Shown: positions 33,834-42,921, numbered from the stretch's first letter. The stretch is DNA of 47,935 nt from Syntrophaceae bacterium UBA6109 (GCA_002428445.1 DIWJ01000043.1:1-47935), one strand, 5' to 3'. The notes: generated from the letters alone by a model not told the origin. Numbers and translations are program-made.

Positions 33834-34679
33834 TCAGGACGCCGACGCCGCCTGAAGCGTATTGCGCAGCAGCATGGCGATCGTCATCGGGCCGACGCCG
33901 CCCGGAACAGGCGTGATATGCGAGGCCTTCGGCGAAACCTCCGCGAAGGCCACATCCCCGAGCAATTTCCCGTCAGCGCCGCGGTTGATCCCTACGTCGA
34001 TGACGACCGCACCTTCGCGGACCATGTCGCCGCGGATCATCTGCGGCTTCCCCGCGGCAGCCACGAGGAGATCGGCCTGGTTCGTGACAACCGCCATCTC
34101 CCGCGTTTTCGTGTGGCAGACCGTAACCGTCGCATTGCGCGCGAGAAGCATGAGGGCGAGCGGCTTGCCCACGAGGTTGCTCCGTCCGACGATAACGGCG
34201 CGGCGGCCTTCGATCCCGATGCCGGTGCGATCGAGAAGCTCGATGACGCCGGCGGGGGTGCAGGCACGATGGGCGGGGCGCCCCGAGAAGAGGCGCCCCA
34301 CATTGTACGGGTGCAGGCCGTCCACGTCTTTCTCCGGCCGGATCGCCTCGATGACGGCATCGGCGCGGATCTGCTTCGGCACGGGGAACTGGACGAGGAT
34401 CCCGTGGATGTCATTGTCGCGGTTCAGTTCATCGATTCTCGCCAGGACCTCCCGCTCCGGAATATCGCCGGGAAGGGCGAACTCCCGGGAGAGAAACCCG
34501 GCTTCTTCGCAGGCGTTCTTCTTGCCCCGGACGTAGATGCGGGACGCCGGATCGTCGCCCACGAGGATCACGGCGAGACCCGGTGTGATCCCGCGCTCCT
34601 CTTTCAGTCTTGCCGCGGCCGCTCGGACTTCCGCCCGAACGGCGGCGGCGATGCCCTTGCCGTCGATGATAACCGCCAT
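33834..34679 (-). CDS. folD: Methylenetetrahydrofolate dehydrogenase/cyclohydrolase
   Basis: This 281-residue enzyme is FolD, which converts 5,10-methylene-THF to 10-formyl-THF in two steps. The catalytic Tyr49 and Lys53 lie in RIYVRGKKNACEEAG (48-62). HGILVQFPVP (93-102), VGRSNLVGKPLALML and the C-terminal PGGVGPMT (259-266) are diagnostic. Length is normal. It supplies one-carbon units and, in acetogenic or syntrophic anaerobes, also serves the C1 branch of the Wood-Ljungdahl pathway. It is convergent with the CgeB-like gene and is followed upstream by an inverted-repeat element. Confidence 0.96.
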   Translation of the reverse strand: MAVIIDGKGIAAAVRAEVRAAAARLKEERGITPGLAVILVGDDPASRIYVRGKKNACEEAGFLSREFALPGDIPEREVLARIDELNRDNDIHGILVQFPVPKQIRADAVIEAIRPEKDVDGLHPYNVGRLFSGRPAHRACTPAGVIELLDRTGIGIEGRRAVIVGRSNLVGKPLALMLLARNATVTVCHTKTREMAVVTNQADLLVAAAGKPQMIRGDMVREGAVVIDVGINRGADGKLLGDVAFAEVSPKASHITPVPGGVGPMTIAMLLRNTLQAASAS

Positions 34680-34721
34680 AGATCTTTGCTCCTGACAAAA
34701 TCCGACACAAGATCAAAAACA

Positions 34722-34843
34722 CGGCTTCGCAAAAAACCTCAGAGGCAAGGCGCGCGAAGGCCGAGGAATGCGGCGTACAGAAGCGTACGCCGCAGTGACG
34801 AGGAGTGAAGCGCAACGCGGCCTATGAGCTTTTTCCGAAGTCG
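34722..34843. repeat. Intergenic inverted-repeat element (MITE/REP-like)
   Basis: The 122-base element is bounded by near-perfect 14-base inverted ends (CGGCTTCGCAAAAA and TTTTTCCGAAGTCG, 12 of 14 matching). It has an internal 9-base-pair hairpin (GCGGCGTAC/GTACGCCGC) and a conserved interior resembling GTGACGAGGAGTGAAG. A similar element is at 47025-47149 and a minimal end-pair at 39600. It lies between folD and the YtfJ-like gene. Confidence 0.6.
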
Positions 34844-34848
34844 CCCGG

Positions 34849-35376
34849 CTATTTCACCTGGTATTCCTTGATGAGCGCGATGACTTTTTTCACTTCGTCG
34901 TCCGGTAGTTTCCCGGAATAAAGGTAGCGGCAGATCCTCTCCTTGTCGACGAGAACCAGCGTCGACGCGTCCTGCTTCAGCCCCCACAGGTTCACGAGGG
35001 TGTGGTCGTAGTCCATGAGAATGATGGCGCCGGTTTTTTCCTGCTTGCTCTTCACGATCGACTTGATGATGAAGTTCGGCTTGAACGTCGATTTCAGATC
35101 GGCAATGCCCAGGCCCTTGTAATTCTTGTCGCGGTCGAGCCCCGGATCCGCCTTCAGGGCGTCCTCGGCATGGGAATTCGTGTCCTTCTCGTCGGGATCG
35201 ACGTAAAAAATGGAGATCACCTTGCCCTTGAACTCCGGAGAATCGAGGGAGTATTCCTTTCCCGTCGGGTCCTTCAGCTGGAATCCCTCCACCTTGTCCC
35301 CTACCTTGAGTTCAGCGGCGACAGCGCCGACCGTCCACAGCAATACCAACGCAACGGCAAACCATCCCTTTTTCAT
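34849..35376 (-). CDS. YtfJ-like periplasmic thioredoxin-fold protein
   Basis: This 175-residue protein begins with a signal peptide (MKKGWFAVALVLLWTVGAVAA) and then shows a thioredoxin-like fold: GDKVEGFQLKDPTGKEYSL, KGKVISIFYVDPDEKDTNS, KTGAIILMDYDHTLVNLWGL and DASTLVLVDKERICRYLYSG. The pattern matches YtfJ (PF09695), whose function is not established. There is no CxxC redox motif; the only cysteine is in ERICRYL. The frame is open further upstream, but the ATG at 35376 has AGGAG just before it. It is single, next to an inverted-repeat element, with a divergent ligase gene on the other side. Confidence 0.8.
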   Translation of the reverse strand: MKKGWFAVALVLLWTVGAVAAELKVGDKVEGFQLKDPTGKEYSLDSPEFKGKVISIFYVDPDEKDTNSHAEDALKADPGLDRDKNYKGLGIADLKSTFKPNFIIKSIVKSKQEKTGAIILMDYDHTLVNLWGLKQDASTLVLVDKERICRYLYSGKLPDDEVKKVIALIKEYQVK

Positions 35377-35565
35377 CGGCTTCTCCTTTCTCCCCGAGCT
35401 TCCAGCGATACCTCCATGATACCGACCGGCTCGCGGGGCATTATAGGGAAAATGCCCGGGACGATCAAGGGAATTGTCGCTCGCCGGGTAAGGAGGAGCC
35501 CGTTGTCTTTTCCTTGCCGGCAACCCACCGCGGCACAGCCGGCGGGGAATGTGCTCATCGTTGGA

Positions 35566-35595
35566 TTGCATTGGAAAATAATCGGCCTCTATGTT
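35566..35595 (+). promoter_or_regulatory. Possible sigma70 promoter of the acyl-CoA ligase operon
   Basis: TTGCAT and TATGTT are separated by 18 bases, about 35 bases ahead of the ligase start. This is a plausible but imperfect match in the 252-base divergent gap. Confidence 0.35.
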
Positions 35596-35628
35596 AAGAA
35601 ATCACCAAAAAACAGGGGGATTGTAGCC

Positions 35629-37086
35629 ATGGATTTGGGTCGAATGCTTGAGGATGTCGCCGGCCGTTTCGGGGACAGAACGGCTTTTATCTACGAGGAA
35701 GATTCCATCTCCTACGAGCGGCTGAATCGGAACGTCAATGCATTCGCGAACTATCTGAAGACGCTCGGACTTCGGCGAGGGGACCACATCGCCGTCATGC
35801 TGGCCAACTGTCCCGAATTCGTGATCTCCTATTTCGCCATCCAGAAAATCGGCGTCGTCGCGGTGACGCTCAATGTCCTGTCCACGCCCCATGAACTCCG
35901 GCATCTGCTCGGTAACAGCGATTCCAAGGCATTCATTACCTCGGCGTCGTCCGCCAAGCGCTACGAGGAAATCAAGCCTGAGATCCCCCTCTGCCGCCAT
36001 CTGATCCTCGCCGATGGAGAATCCTCTCCCTTCAAGAAAGCCCTTGAAGAGGGACCTTTCACGATCGAGATTCCCGACATCGGCCCTGACGACCCGGCTG
36101 TCATGATCTATACCGCCGGCCTTACGGGCAAACCACGGGGAGCCGTCCTGACCCATAACAACCTCTACACCCAGTCGGATCTTCTGGAATCCATCTGCCA
36201 GGCCGATGAGCGGGAACGCGGGCTGGCGATCATCCCCTTTTTCCACTCCTTCGGCGCCGTCGCCAACATGCTCGCCGTCATCAGGGTCGGCGCCAGCGCC
36301 GTCCTCATGGATCATTTCACCCTGGACAGCATCTTCGGCGCCATCGAACGGCAGAAGGTAACCTACATCGCCGCCGTGCCCAGGCTCTTTCTCGGAATGG
36401 TTTTCCATGACCGAAAAGCCAATTTCGACGTGAGCTCTCTTCGTTTCTGCGTTACCGGGGGATCGGCGATGCCGCCGGATTTCATTCCCGTCTTTGAGAA
36501 GGAATTTCACGTGAAGATCCTGGAGGGATACGGCCTCACGGAGGGTTCTCCCGTCAGTTCCTTCAACCGGCTCGACATACCGCCCAAAACGGGGTCCATC
36601 GGGGTCCCCATCCCGGGAGTCGAGATCCGCATCGTGGACGAGCAGGACAGGGAAGTGTCCCGAGGGACGGTGGGAGAACTGGTCGTCCGAGGCGAGAATG
36701 TGATGAAGGGCTACTACAAAGACGAGGAAGCCACCGCTCAGGTGATGCGAAGCGGCTGGCTCCATTCCAGCGACCTGGGTTTCATGGACGAAGAAGGCTA
36801 TATCTTCCTCACCGGCAGGAAAAAACGGATGGTCATCACGAGCGGCTTCAATGTCTATCCGCGGGAAGTCGAAATCGTTCTGGAGATGCATCCGGCCGTC
36901 CAGCAGGCCCGGGTTGAAGGAAAAGCCGATCTTCTGCGCGGCGAAATCGTCAAGGCCTTCATTGTGAAAAAGCCCGGCGCGACCGTCGAAGACAGGGAGT
37001 TGTCCCGTTACTGCCGGATCTATCTGTCGTCGTACAAGGTGCCGCGGGAGATCGAGTTCGTCGATCACATCAAGGAATCAGCGTAA
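35629..37086 (+). CDS. Acyl-CoA ligase (AMP-forming), C-terminally truncated
   Basis: This 485-residue protein is an ANL-superfamily enzyme. It has MLEDVAGRFGDRTAF at the N-terminus, a P-loop-like YTAGLTGKPRGAVLTH (161-176), YGLTEGSP (301-308), SDLGFMDEEG (381-390) and the hinge GRKKRMVITSGFNVYP (396-411). Two features are odd. The P-loop reads TAGLTG instead of the usual TSGTTG. The protein also ends at PREIEFVDHIKESA, just where family members continue into a TGK motif holding the catalytic lysine of the adenylation step. It may be a degraded or repurposed ligase. It is followed by thiolase and acyl-CoA dehydrogenase, suggesting beta-oxidation. The start ATG has AGGGGGA upstream. Confidence 0.85.
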   Translation: MDLGRMLEDVAGRFGDRTAFIYEEDSISYERLNRNVNAFANYLKTLGLRRGDHIAVMLANCPEFVISYFAIQKIGVVAVTLNVLSTPHELRHLLGNSDSKAFITSASSAKRYEEIKPEIPLCRHLILADGESSPFKKALEEGPFTIEIPDIGPDDPAVMIYTAGLTGKPRGAVLTHNNLYTQSDLLESICQADERERGLAIIPFFHSFGAVANMLAVIRVGASAVLMDHFTLDSIFGAIERQKVTYIAAVPRLFLGMVFHDRKANFDVSSLRFCVTGGSAMPPDFIPVFEKEFHVKILEGYGLTEGSPVSSFNRLDIPPKTGSIGVPIPGVEIRIVDEQDREVSRGTVGELVVRGENVMKGYYKDEEATAQVMRSGWLHSSDLGFMDEEGYIFLTGRKKRMVITSGFNVYPREVEIVLEMHPAVQQARVEGKADLLRGEIVKAFIVKKPGATVEDRELSRYCRIYLSSYKVPREIEFVDHIKESA

Positions 37087-37108
37087 CCAACAAGAAAGGA
37101 GTTCGTCC

Positions 37109-38398
37109 ATGCGGGAAGTGGTGATCGCAAGCGGGGCAAGGACAGCCGTCGGGAGTTTCGGGGGAGGTCTCAAGGGCGTTCGAGCCGTCGATCTGGGCGC
37201 GCTGGTGATCCGCGAGGCCCTGCGGAGGGGCGGGCTGAGGCCGTCCATCAATCCGGCGGTGAAGTGCTGCCGTCCCGATGGTCTGGGAGAATTCGACAGG
37301 ACGGAACTCAACAAGAAATTCGATTCCTTCGATCGCAGTCTTCAGCCGGTCTATATCGACGAATGCATCATGGGAAACGTCCTGACGGCCGGGCAGGGAC
37401 AGAATCCGGCGCGCCAGGCTTCCATCTATGCGGGCCTGCCCGAGGAGACGAACGCTTTTACGATCAACAAGGTTTGTGCATCGGGCATGAAGGCCATCGC
37501 CCTGGCGGCCCAGTCGATCGCCGGAGGCGATGCCGATATCGTCGTCGCGGGGGGCATGGAAAATATGACGGAAACCCCCTTCGCCCTGCCCGACGCCCGC
37601 TGGGGTTATCGCATGAGCATGCCTTTCGGCCAGATCGTGGACTTGATGGTTCACGACGGACTCTACGAGATCTTCAACCGCTACCACATGGGCATGACGG
37701 CGGAGAACATCGCCGCCCAATACGGCATCTCCCGCCGGGAACAGGACGAGATCGCGCTGGTCAGCCACCAGCGGGCGCGCGCCGCCATCGCCGACGGTTC
37801 GGCCGCCGAGGAGATCGTGCCGGTGGTCATTCCGAAGAAAAAAGGCGACCCCGCCGTATTCCAGGTCGACGAGCGGCCGATGGAGACCAGCATGGAGAAG
37901 CTGGCGAAACTGGCGACGGTGTTCAAGAAAGACGGCACGGTTACGGCCGGCAACGCCTCGGGGGTGAACGACGGTGCAGCCGCCGTTGTGGTGATGAGCC
38001 TGGAGAAAGCGCGGGCACTGGGCATCAAGCCGCTGGCGAAGATCCGGGGCTTTTCCTCGGGAGGCGTCGATCCCGCCTATATGGGCCTGGGACCGATCCC
38101 GGCGACGCGAAAGGTCCTGAACAGGCTCGGGATCGGGACGGGGGATATCGATCTCGTCGAGTTGAACGAGGCCTTCGCCTGCCAGGCGATCGCCTGCATG
38201 CGGGAGCTGAAGCTCGACCTCGATCACTGCAACCTGAGGGGGAGCGGGATTTCGATCGGCCATCCCATCGGGGCTACGGGCGCGCGGATCACGTACAGCC
38301 TTGCCGTACAGCTGCAGAAGAAGAACTTGAATCTGGGCCTGGCCACGCTCTGCATCGGCGGAGGCCAGGGAATGGCCATCGTTCTGGAGCGCGTGTAG
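37109..38398 (+). CDS. Acetyl-CoA C-acyltransferase (thiolase)
   Basis: This 429-residue thiolase catalyses cleavage of 3-ketoacyl-CoA in beta-oxidation, or the reverse condensation. The nucleophile Cys123 is in [11 protein letters not shown] (120-130), the His385 site in [10 protein letters not shown] (384-393), and the second catalytic Cys415 in LCIGGGQG (414-421). It is about 35 residues longer than typical 390-residue thiolases: residues 44-81 form an extra segment with [19 protein letters not shown] between the first helix and the [11 protein letters not shown] strand. The gene has AAAGGAG upstream of its ATG and lies 22 bases after the ligase gene in the same operon. Confidence 0.92.
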   Translation: MREVVIASGARTAVGSFGGGLKGVRAVDLGALVIREALRRGGLRPSINPAVKCCRPDGLGEFDRTELNKKFDSFDRSLQPVYIDECIMGNVLTAGQGQNPARQASIYAGLPEETNAFTINKVCASGMKAIALAAQSIAGGDADIVVAGGMENMTETPFALPDARWGYRMSMPFGQIVDLMVHDGLYEIFNRYHMGMTAENIAAQYGISRREQDEIALVSHQRARAAIADGSAAEEIVPVVIPKKKGDPAVFQVDERPMETSMEKLAKLATVFKKDGTVTAGNASGVNDGAAAVVVMSLEKARALGIKPLAKIRGFSSGGVDPAYMGLGPIPATRKVLNRLGIGTGDIDLVELNEAFACQAIACMRELKLDLDHCNLRGSGISIGHPIGATGARITYSLAVQLQKKNLNLGLATLCIGGGQGMAIVLERV

Positions 38399-38441
38399 GT
38401 CGCGTATCGGGGGGGGACGGTTCGTCAGAGGAGGAATTGCC

Positions 38442-39590
38442 GTGAATTTTGCGCCGACGGAAGAGCAGCAAATGGTACGGGAGATGGCGAGGCGTTTTGC
38501 CGAAACGGAGATCAAGCCGGTTGCGGCGGAACTGGACAGGACGCATCGCCACCCCGAGGAGATCTGCCGGAAGCTGGGTGAGATCGGCATCATGGGAGTC
38601 GCCGTTCCAACGGAATACGGCGGGGCGGGAATGGACAACGTGAGCTACGTCATGGCGCTGATCGAGATCTCCAAGGCCTGTGCGAGCTGCGGCGTGATCG
38701 TTTCGGTGAACAACAGCCTGTACGGGTATCCCGTGAAGACGTTCGGAACGGACGAGCAGAAAAAGAAATTTCTCGCCCCGGTGGCAAGCGGCCAGGTGGA
38801 AGGATGCTACGCCCTCACGGAAGCGAACGCCGGATCGGACGCGGCCTCTCTGCGCTGCCGCGCGGTGCTGAAGGGAGACAAGTACGTCGTCAACGGGACG
38901 AAGACCTTCATTACGAACGGGAACGTGGCCCGCTACTGCGTACTGGCGGCAACGACGGACTCTGCGAAGGGCTACAAGGGGATCATCAATCTGCTGGTGG
39001 ATTTGAAGGAGACGCCGGGATTCAAGGTCGGAAAGGTTGAAGAGAAGATGGGGATTCTCGCCTCGGGTACGGCGGAGCTGGTCTTCGAGGACGCCGAAGT
39101 TCCCGCCGGGAACCTGCTGGGCAAGCCCGGCCAGGGCTTCCGTCAGATGCTGTCGGGTTTGGACGCGGGACGGATCGGGATCGGCGCCCAGGCCTGCGGA
39201 ATCGGCCGCGCGTCCCTCGACGACGCCGTCGAGTATGCCAAGCAGCGGGTGCAGTTCGGAAAGCCGATCGGAAGTTTTCAGGCGATCCAGTTCAAGATCG
39301 CCGACATGGCGACGGAACTGGACGCGGCGGAGCTGATGCTGCTGCGGGCCGCCTGGCTGGAGGATCAGGGCAAGGATTTCGAGAAAGAGGCGGCCATGTC
39401 CAAGTACTATGCGTCGGACGTCGCGATGCGTGCCGCCATCGAATGCGTGCAGATTTTTGGCGGCTATGGCTATATCCGGGAATACCCGGCCGAGCGTCAC
39501 ATGCGCGACGCCAAGATCTGCCAGATCTACGAAGGCACCAACGAGATCCAGCGCGTCGTGGTCGCCCGGAAGGTGATCGGGCTGAGGTGA
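38442..39590 (+). CDS. Acyl-CoA dehydrogenase
   Basis: This 382-residue flavoenzyme oxidises acyl-CoA to trans-2-enoyl-CoA. The catalytic base is Glu364 in YEGTNEIQR (363-371), as in short-chain (butyryl-CoA type) enzymes. The FAD-binding segment CYALTEANAGSDAASL and RVQFGKPIGSFQAIQ are clear, as is FGGYGYIREYPAERHMRD. The start is GTG behind AGAGGAGG. It is 43 bases after the thiolase gene. Its electrons would pass to EtfBA (45201-46971) and then to the membrane Fe-S oxidoreductase (42922-45138), all in the same window. Confidence 0.93.
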   Translation: MNFAPTEEQQMVREMARRFAETEIKPVAAELDRTHRHPEEICRKLGEIGIMGVAVPTEYGGAGMDNVSYVMALIEISKACASCGVIVSVNNSLYGYPVKTFGTDEQKKKFLAPVASGQVEGCYALTEANAGSDAASLRCRAVLKGDKYVVNGTKTFITNGNVARYCVLAATTDSAKGYKGIINLLVDLKETPGFKVGKVEEKMGILASGTAELVFEDAEVPAGNLLGKPGQGFRQMLSGLDAGRIGIGAQACGIGRASLDDAVEYAKQRVQFGKPIGSFQAIQFKIADMATELDAAELMLLRAAWLEDQGKDFEKEAAMSKYYASDVAMRAAIECVQIFGGYGYIREYPAERHMRDAKICQIYEGTNEIQRVVVARKVIGLR

Positions 39591-39599
39591 ATAGACTTC

Positions 39600-39629
39600 A
39601 GGCTGTTGAAACGACTTTTTCAACAACCT
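39600..39629. repeat. Small inverted repeat before apgM (element ends only)
   Basis: AGGCTGTTGAAA (600-611) pairs with TTTCAACAACCT (618-629), 11 of 12 bases. Its sequence matches the terminal inverted repeats of the element at 47025. It ends just before the AGAGGAGGG ribosome-binding site of apgM, so it could fold over or near it. Confidence 0.5.
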
Positions 39630-39649
39630 TTTCAGAGGAGGGTATCTCC

Positions 39650-40858
39650 ATGCAGAACGAACTGGTCGACAGCCTCGTCGCAAAAAACGAAAAAAAGATC
39701 GTGTTCCTGGTGATGGACGGGCTCGGCGGCCTTCCCGCCGGCGGGAGGAACAAGACGGAGCTGGAGGCCGCCCGAACGCCGAACCTGGACGAGCTGGCGA
39801 AAAAGGGCATCTGCGGACTTCTGGACCCCATCGAACCGGGGATCACGCCCGGCAGCGGCCCTGCGCATTTTGCCCTTTTCGGCTATGATCCGGTGAAGAA
39901 CAACGTCGGCAGAGGGATCCTCGGGGCGGCGGGGCTCGAATTTCCGATGACGGAAAAGGATCTCTTCATGCGGGTGAATTTCTGCACCATCGACGCCCAG
40001 GGGATTATCCGCGACCGCCGGGCCGGGCGGATCGACACGGACACGAATCGCCGTCTCTGCGGTCTCCTGCGTGAGAAGGTGAGGCTGCCCGAGGGCGTGC
40101 AGGCCATCTTCGAGACGGAGAAGGAACACCGGGCGCTGTTTGTCCTGCGCGGCGAGGGACTGCGGGAAGAAATCGAAGAGACCGATCCTCAGAAGACCGG
40201 CCTCCCGCCGCTGGCGCCGCGGGCGCTCGTTCCCGAAGCGGAAGGCACCGCCGCCTTGCTGCGCGTTCTCGCGGAGCAGGCGCGGGACATTCTCAAGGGT
40301 GAGCCGAAGGCGAACATGGTTCTCTTGCGCGGCTATTCCTGCTTTCACAAATTCCCGGGCGTCGGCGAGCGCTTTGGCCTGAAGCCGCTTGCCATCGCCA
40401 GCTATCCGATGTACCGCGGCATTGCGAGACTGCTGGGCATGAATGTCCACAAACCGACGAATACGATCCGGGAAGAATTCGAGGCGCTGCGCGGAGAGTT
40501 CGCGAATTACGATTTTTTCTTCGTCCATGTGAAGCCGACGGATTCCCGCGGCGAGGACGGCCAGTATGAGGAGAAGGTCAAGGTCATCGAGGAAGTGGAC
40601 GAACTGCTGCCGCTTCTCACCGATCTGAAGCCCGACGTCCTCGTCGTGACGGGCGACCATTCCACGCCGGCGGCACTGGCCTCGCACAGCTGGCATCCCG
40701 TGCCGGTGCTCCTGGCCGCTTCGACCTGCCGCCCGGACCGGGTGGAATGCTTCGGAGAAGGCGACTGCCTCGCCGGCGGCCTGGGGAGAATGCCGATGAA
40801 ACAGCTCATGGCCGTGGCGCTGGCCCACGCGGGCAAGCTGGAAAAATTCGGGGCCTAG
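39650..40858 (+). CDS. apgM: 2,3-bisphosphoglycerate-independent phosphoglycerate mutase, archaeal type
   Basis: This 402-residue enzyme interconverts 3- and 2-phosphoglycerate in glycolysis and gluconeogenesis. It belongs to the ApgM family in the alkaline-phosphatase superfamily. The metal site is seen in FLVMDGLGGLP (19-29; D23), the phosphoserine nucleophile in PGSGPAHFALFGYDP (67-81; Ser69), and HVKPTDSRGEDG plus TGDHSTPAALASHSWH supply further metal ligands. The ATG has a strong AGAGGAGGG upstream. ApgM occurs in archaea and several anaerobic bacteria. It follows the acyl-CoA dehydrogenase by 59 bases, with a small hairpin between, and ends at a strong terminator. Confidence 0.93.
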   Translation: MQNELVDSLVAKNEKKIVFLVMDGLGGLPAGGRNKTELEAARTPNLDELAKKGICGLLDPIEPGITPGSGPAHFALFGYDPVKNNVGRGILGAAGLEFPMTEKDLFMRVNFCTIDAQGIIRDRRAGRIDTDTNRRLCGLLREKVRLPEGVQAIFETEKEHRALFVLRGEGLREEIEETDPQKTGLPPLAPRALVPEAEGTAALLRVLAEQARDILKGEPKANMVLLRGYSCFHKFPGVGERFGLKPLAIASYPMYRGIARLLGMNVHKPTNTIREEFEALRGEFANYDFFFVHVKPTDSRGEDGQYEEKVKVIEEVDELLPLLTDLKPDVLVVTGDHSTPAALASHSWHPVPVLLAASTCRPDRVECFGEGDCLAGGLGRMPMKQLMAVALAHAGKLEKFGA

Positions 40859-40907
40859 AAGGTCCCGGCAGGACACCTTCCGTCTTTTGGCTTTGTTCAC
40901 AAAAAGG

Positions 40908-40939
40908 GAGGGCGGGGAGCCGATCGGTTCCCCGCCCTC
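40908..40939. terminator. Bidirectional rho-independent terminator
   Basis: An 11-base-pair GC-rich stem (GAGGGCGGGGA with TCCCCGCCCTC) closes a ten-base loop that can itself pair (CCGATCGG). TTCTTCTC follows on the plus strand, and CCTTTTT on the minus strand. It lies between the convergent apgM and fadD-like genes and should stop both. Confidence 0.85.
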
Positions 40940-40968
40940 TTCTTCTCTTGACGGTCTCTTCAGCGGTC

Positions 40969-42669
40969 TTATTTCTTCTTTCGTTTCTCCAGTTCGTCGG
41001 CCCGCAGCTGTTTGCGGAGGATCTTGCCCACGTTCGTCTTGGGAAGCTCCTTGCGGAACTCGATCTCCGTAGGAAGCTTGTAGGCGGCCAGTTTCGTCTT
41101 GCAGTATTCGATGAATTCTTCCTGCGTCGCCGATTGCCCTTCTCTCAGAACGACGAAAACCTTGATGCTCTCGCCGCGGCTGGGGTGGGGTACGCCGATC
41201 GAGCAGGCCTCTTGGACCTTGGGATGCTCGTAGAACACCTCGTCGATATCGCGCGGATAGACGTTGAAGCCGCCGGAGATGATCATGTCCTTCTTGCGGT
41301 CCACGATGTAGAAGTAGCCGTCCTGGTCCATCGTGGCGATGTCGCCCGTGTAGCACCAGCCGCCGCGGAGCGTATTGGCCGTCTCCTCGGGCCGGTCCTT
41401 GTACCCCTTCATGATCTGGGGACCCTTGACGATGAGTTCGCCGCGTTCGCCCACGGGCATGTCCTTCACGCCGTCTTCGAGATCGACGATGCGGCAGAGC
41501 GTGTCGGAAATGGGCACCCCCACGCTGCCCACCTTGCGGGCGCCGCCCGCAAAGGGGTTGACGTGCGTCACCGGCGTCGTCTCCGTCATGCCGAATCCCT
41601 CGACGATGACCGCCCCCGTGAGCTTCTCGAAGTCGTGGATCACCTCCACCGGCAACGGCGCGCTGCCGGAAAAGGCGCCCTTGATGCAGCTCATGTCCGT
41701 TTCCTTGAGTTTCGGATGGTTCAGCATGTTGATGTACATGGTCGGCACAAGCGGCGCAAAGGTCGGGCGGAACTTGGCGATCGCTTCCAGAAGCGGCTCC
41801 GGCTGCGGCTTGGGAATGAGAATCTGTGACCATCCCATGAAGACCGAGAAATTCATGGCGACGGAGAGCCCGAAGACGTGGAAATAGGGAAGCGCGCCCA
41901 GCATGATTTCCGGCGTATTGGCAAACGCCGGGAACCACGCCTTGAGCTGCTGCACCTGCTTGCTGAGGTTCCCGTGTGTCAGCATGACGCCCTTGGATAC
42001 GCCCGTCGTGCCTCCGGTGTACTGATACATCGCGACGTCTTCGAAGGTCAGGGCGGCCTTTGCGGGCGCCGCGCCGGCCTGCGCCAGACATTCCTTCCAC
42101 CGGTAGACATCGGGCGCCGCCTTGACGTCGGCGGCGAGTTTCTTCTTCTTGGCCACCAGGGGGAAGAGGAGACTCTTGGGGAAGGGCAGGTAATCGCCGA
42201 TCGAGGTGTAGACGATCTGCTTGATCTTGGTCTTGGGGCGCAGATCGATCATCCGGTTGCCCAGAAGATCCAGCGTGACAAGGACCTTGGAACCGGAATC
42301 GTTGAACTGGTGCTGGAGTTCAGGATCCGAATAGAGGGGATTGTTCATCACGACAATGCCGCCGAGCTTGATGATGGCAAAATAGGCGGCGACGCAGGGG
42401 ATCAGGTTCGGCAGCAGGATGGCGACCGCATCCCCTTTCTTGACACCGAACCCGCTCAGACAGGCGGCAAATCGGTCCACCATGTCCTTGAACTGGGTGT
42501 AGTTGACCTGAAATCCCTGGAAGATGAGGGCGGTTCGATCAGCGTAGGCCTTGGCCGTCCGTTCCAGGATGTCGGGCAGGCAGATCTCCTCGAACTTGAT
42601 GGACTCGGGGACCCCTTTTTCATAGGATTTCAACCACGGTTTGTCCTGATAAGAAATGTTTCCCGCCAT
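40969..42669 (-). CDS. fadD: Long-chain acyl-CoA ligase (FadD-like)
   Basis: This 566-residue enzyme activates fatty acids to acyl-CoA using ATP and CoA. The P-loop YTGGTTGVSKGVMLTH, the GFGMTETTP motif, the hinge DRKKDMIISGGFNVYPRDID and the C-terminal PKTNVGKILRKQL with Lys549 are all intact, in contrast to the ligase at 35629. I chose the ATG at 42669 because GGAGGG precedes it, although the frame is open to 42795. It lies downstream of the Fe-S oxidoreductase gene on the same strand but across a 252-base gap with hairpins, so it may be its own unit. Confidence 0.9.
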   Translation of the reverse strand: MAGNISYQDKPWLKSYEKGVPESIKFEEICLPDILERTAKAYADRTALIFQGFQVNYTQFKDMVDRFAACLSGFGVKKGDAVAILLPNLIPCVAAYFAIIKLGGIVVMNNPLYSDPELQHQFNDSGSKVLVTLDLLGNRMIDLRPKTKIKQIVYTSIGDYLPFPKSLLFPLVAKKKKLAADVKAAPDVYRWKECLAQAGAAPAKAALTFEDVAMYQYTGGTTGVSKGVMLTHGNLSKQVQQLKAWFPAFANTPEIMLGALPYFHVFGLSVAMNFSVFMGWSQILIPKPQPEPLLEAIAKFRPTFAPLVPTMYINMLNHPKLKETDMSCIKGAFSGSAPLPVEVIHDFEKLTGAVIVEGFGMTETTPVTHVNPFAGGARKVGSVGVPISDTLCRIVDLEDGVKDMPVGERGELIVKGPQIMKGYKDRPEETANTLRGGWCYTGDIATMDQDGYFYIVDRKKDMIISGGFNVYPRDIDEVFYEHPKVQEACSIGVPHPSRGESIKVFVVLREGQSATQEEFIEYCKTKLAAYKLPTEIEFRKELPKTNVGKILRKQLRADELEKRKKK

Positions 42670-42761
42670 ACTGCAGAACCCTCCTTTCCTGCATCGTGCA
42701 ATGCGTTTCCCCCCTCGACGCCTCCATGGCAACCGCGACGCCCTGAAAACCTGCCGCGATT

Positions 42762-42782
42762 TCCCGGGCAGTTTGCCCGGGA
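42762..42782. other. Stem-loop upstream of the fadD-like gene
   Basis: TCCCGGGCA and TGCCCGGGA form a perfect nine-base-pair stem with a three-base loop, about 90 bases before the ligase start. A second small stem (GATGC/GCATC) follows. There is no T-tract, so this is more likely a leader structure or operator than a terminator. Confidence 0.35.
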
Positions 42783-42870
42783 TGCATGAAAGCATCTCAT
42801 GCCGTGTCGGCAGGTCGCCCTCCGGAACCGGCCTCTTTTCAAAGAACGCAAGACATCTTACACAAACCGC

Positions 42871-42895
42871 GCGGCTTTCTCCAGAAGAAAGCCGC
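42871..42895 (-). terminator. Terminator-like hairpin after the Fe-S oxidoreductase gene
   Basis: A perfect ten-base-pair stem (GCGGCTTTCT with AGAAAGCCGC) with a five-base loop lies 27 bases after the stop of the membrane oxidoreductase gene. On the minus strand it is followed by GCGGTTTGTG, a weak T-tract, so termination may be partial. Confidence 0.55.
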
Positions 42896-42921
42896 CTGAG
42901 TTCATGGCAAAGCAGAAATCG

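Noticed and set aside
37064..37108. Frameshift that would restore the lysine motif of the truncated ligase
   Set aside because: Reading the other two frames past the stop gives no TGKI-like sequence before the thiolase gene starts.
37070..38638. Long open frame of about 520 codons antisense to the thiolase
   Set aside because: It is a mirror of a GC-rich gene with strong third-position bias; it has no motif and the thiolase on the other strand is certain.
39632..42100. Long antisense open frame of about 820 codons across apgM and the fadD-like gene
   Set aside because: It overlaps two clear genes and an intrinsic terminator, and its composition (Arg/Gly/His-rich) is that of a shadow frame.
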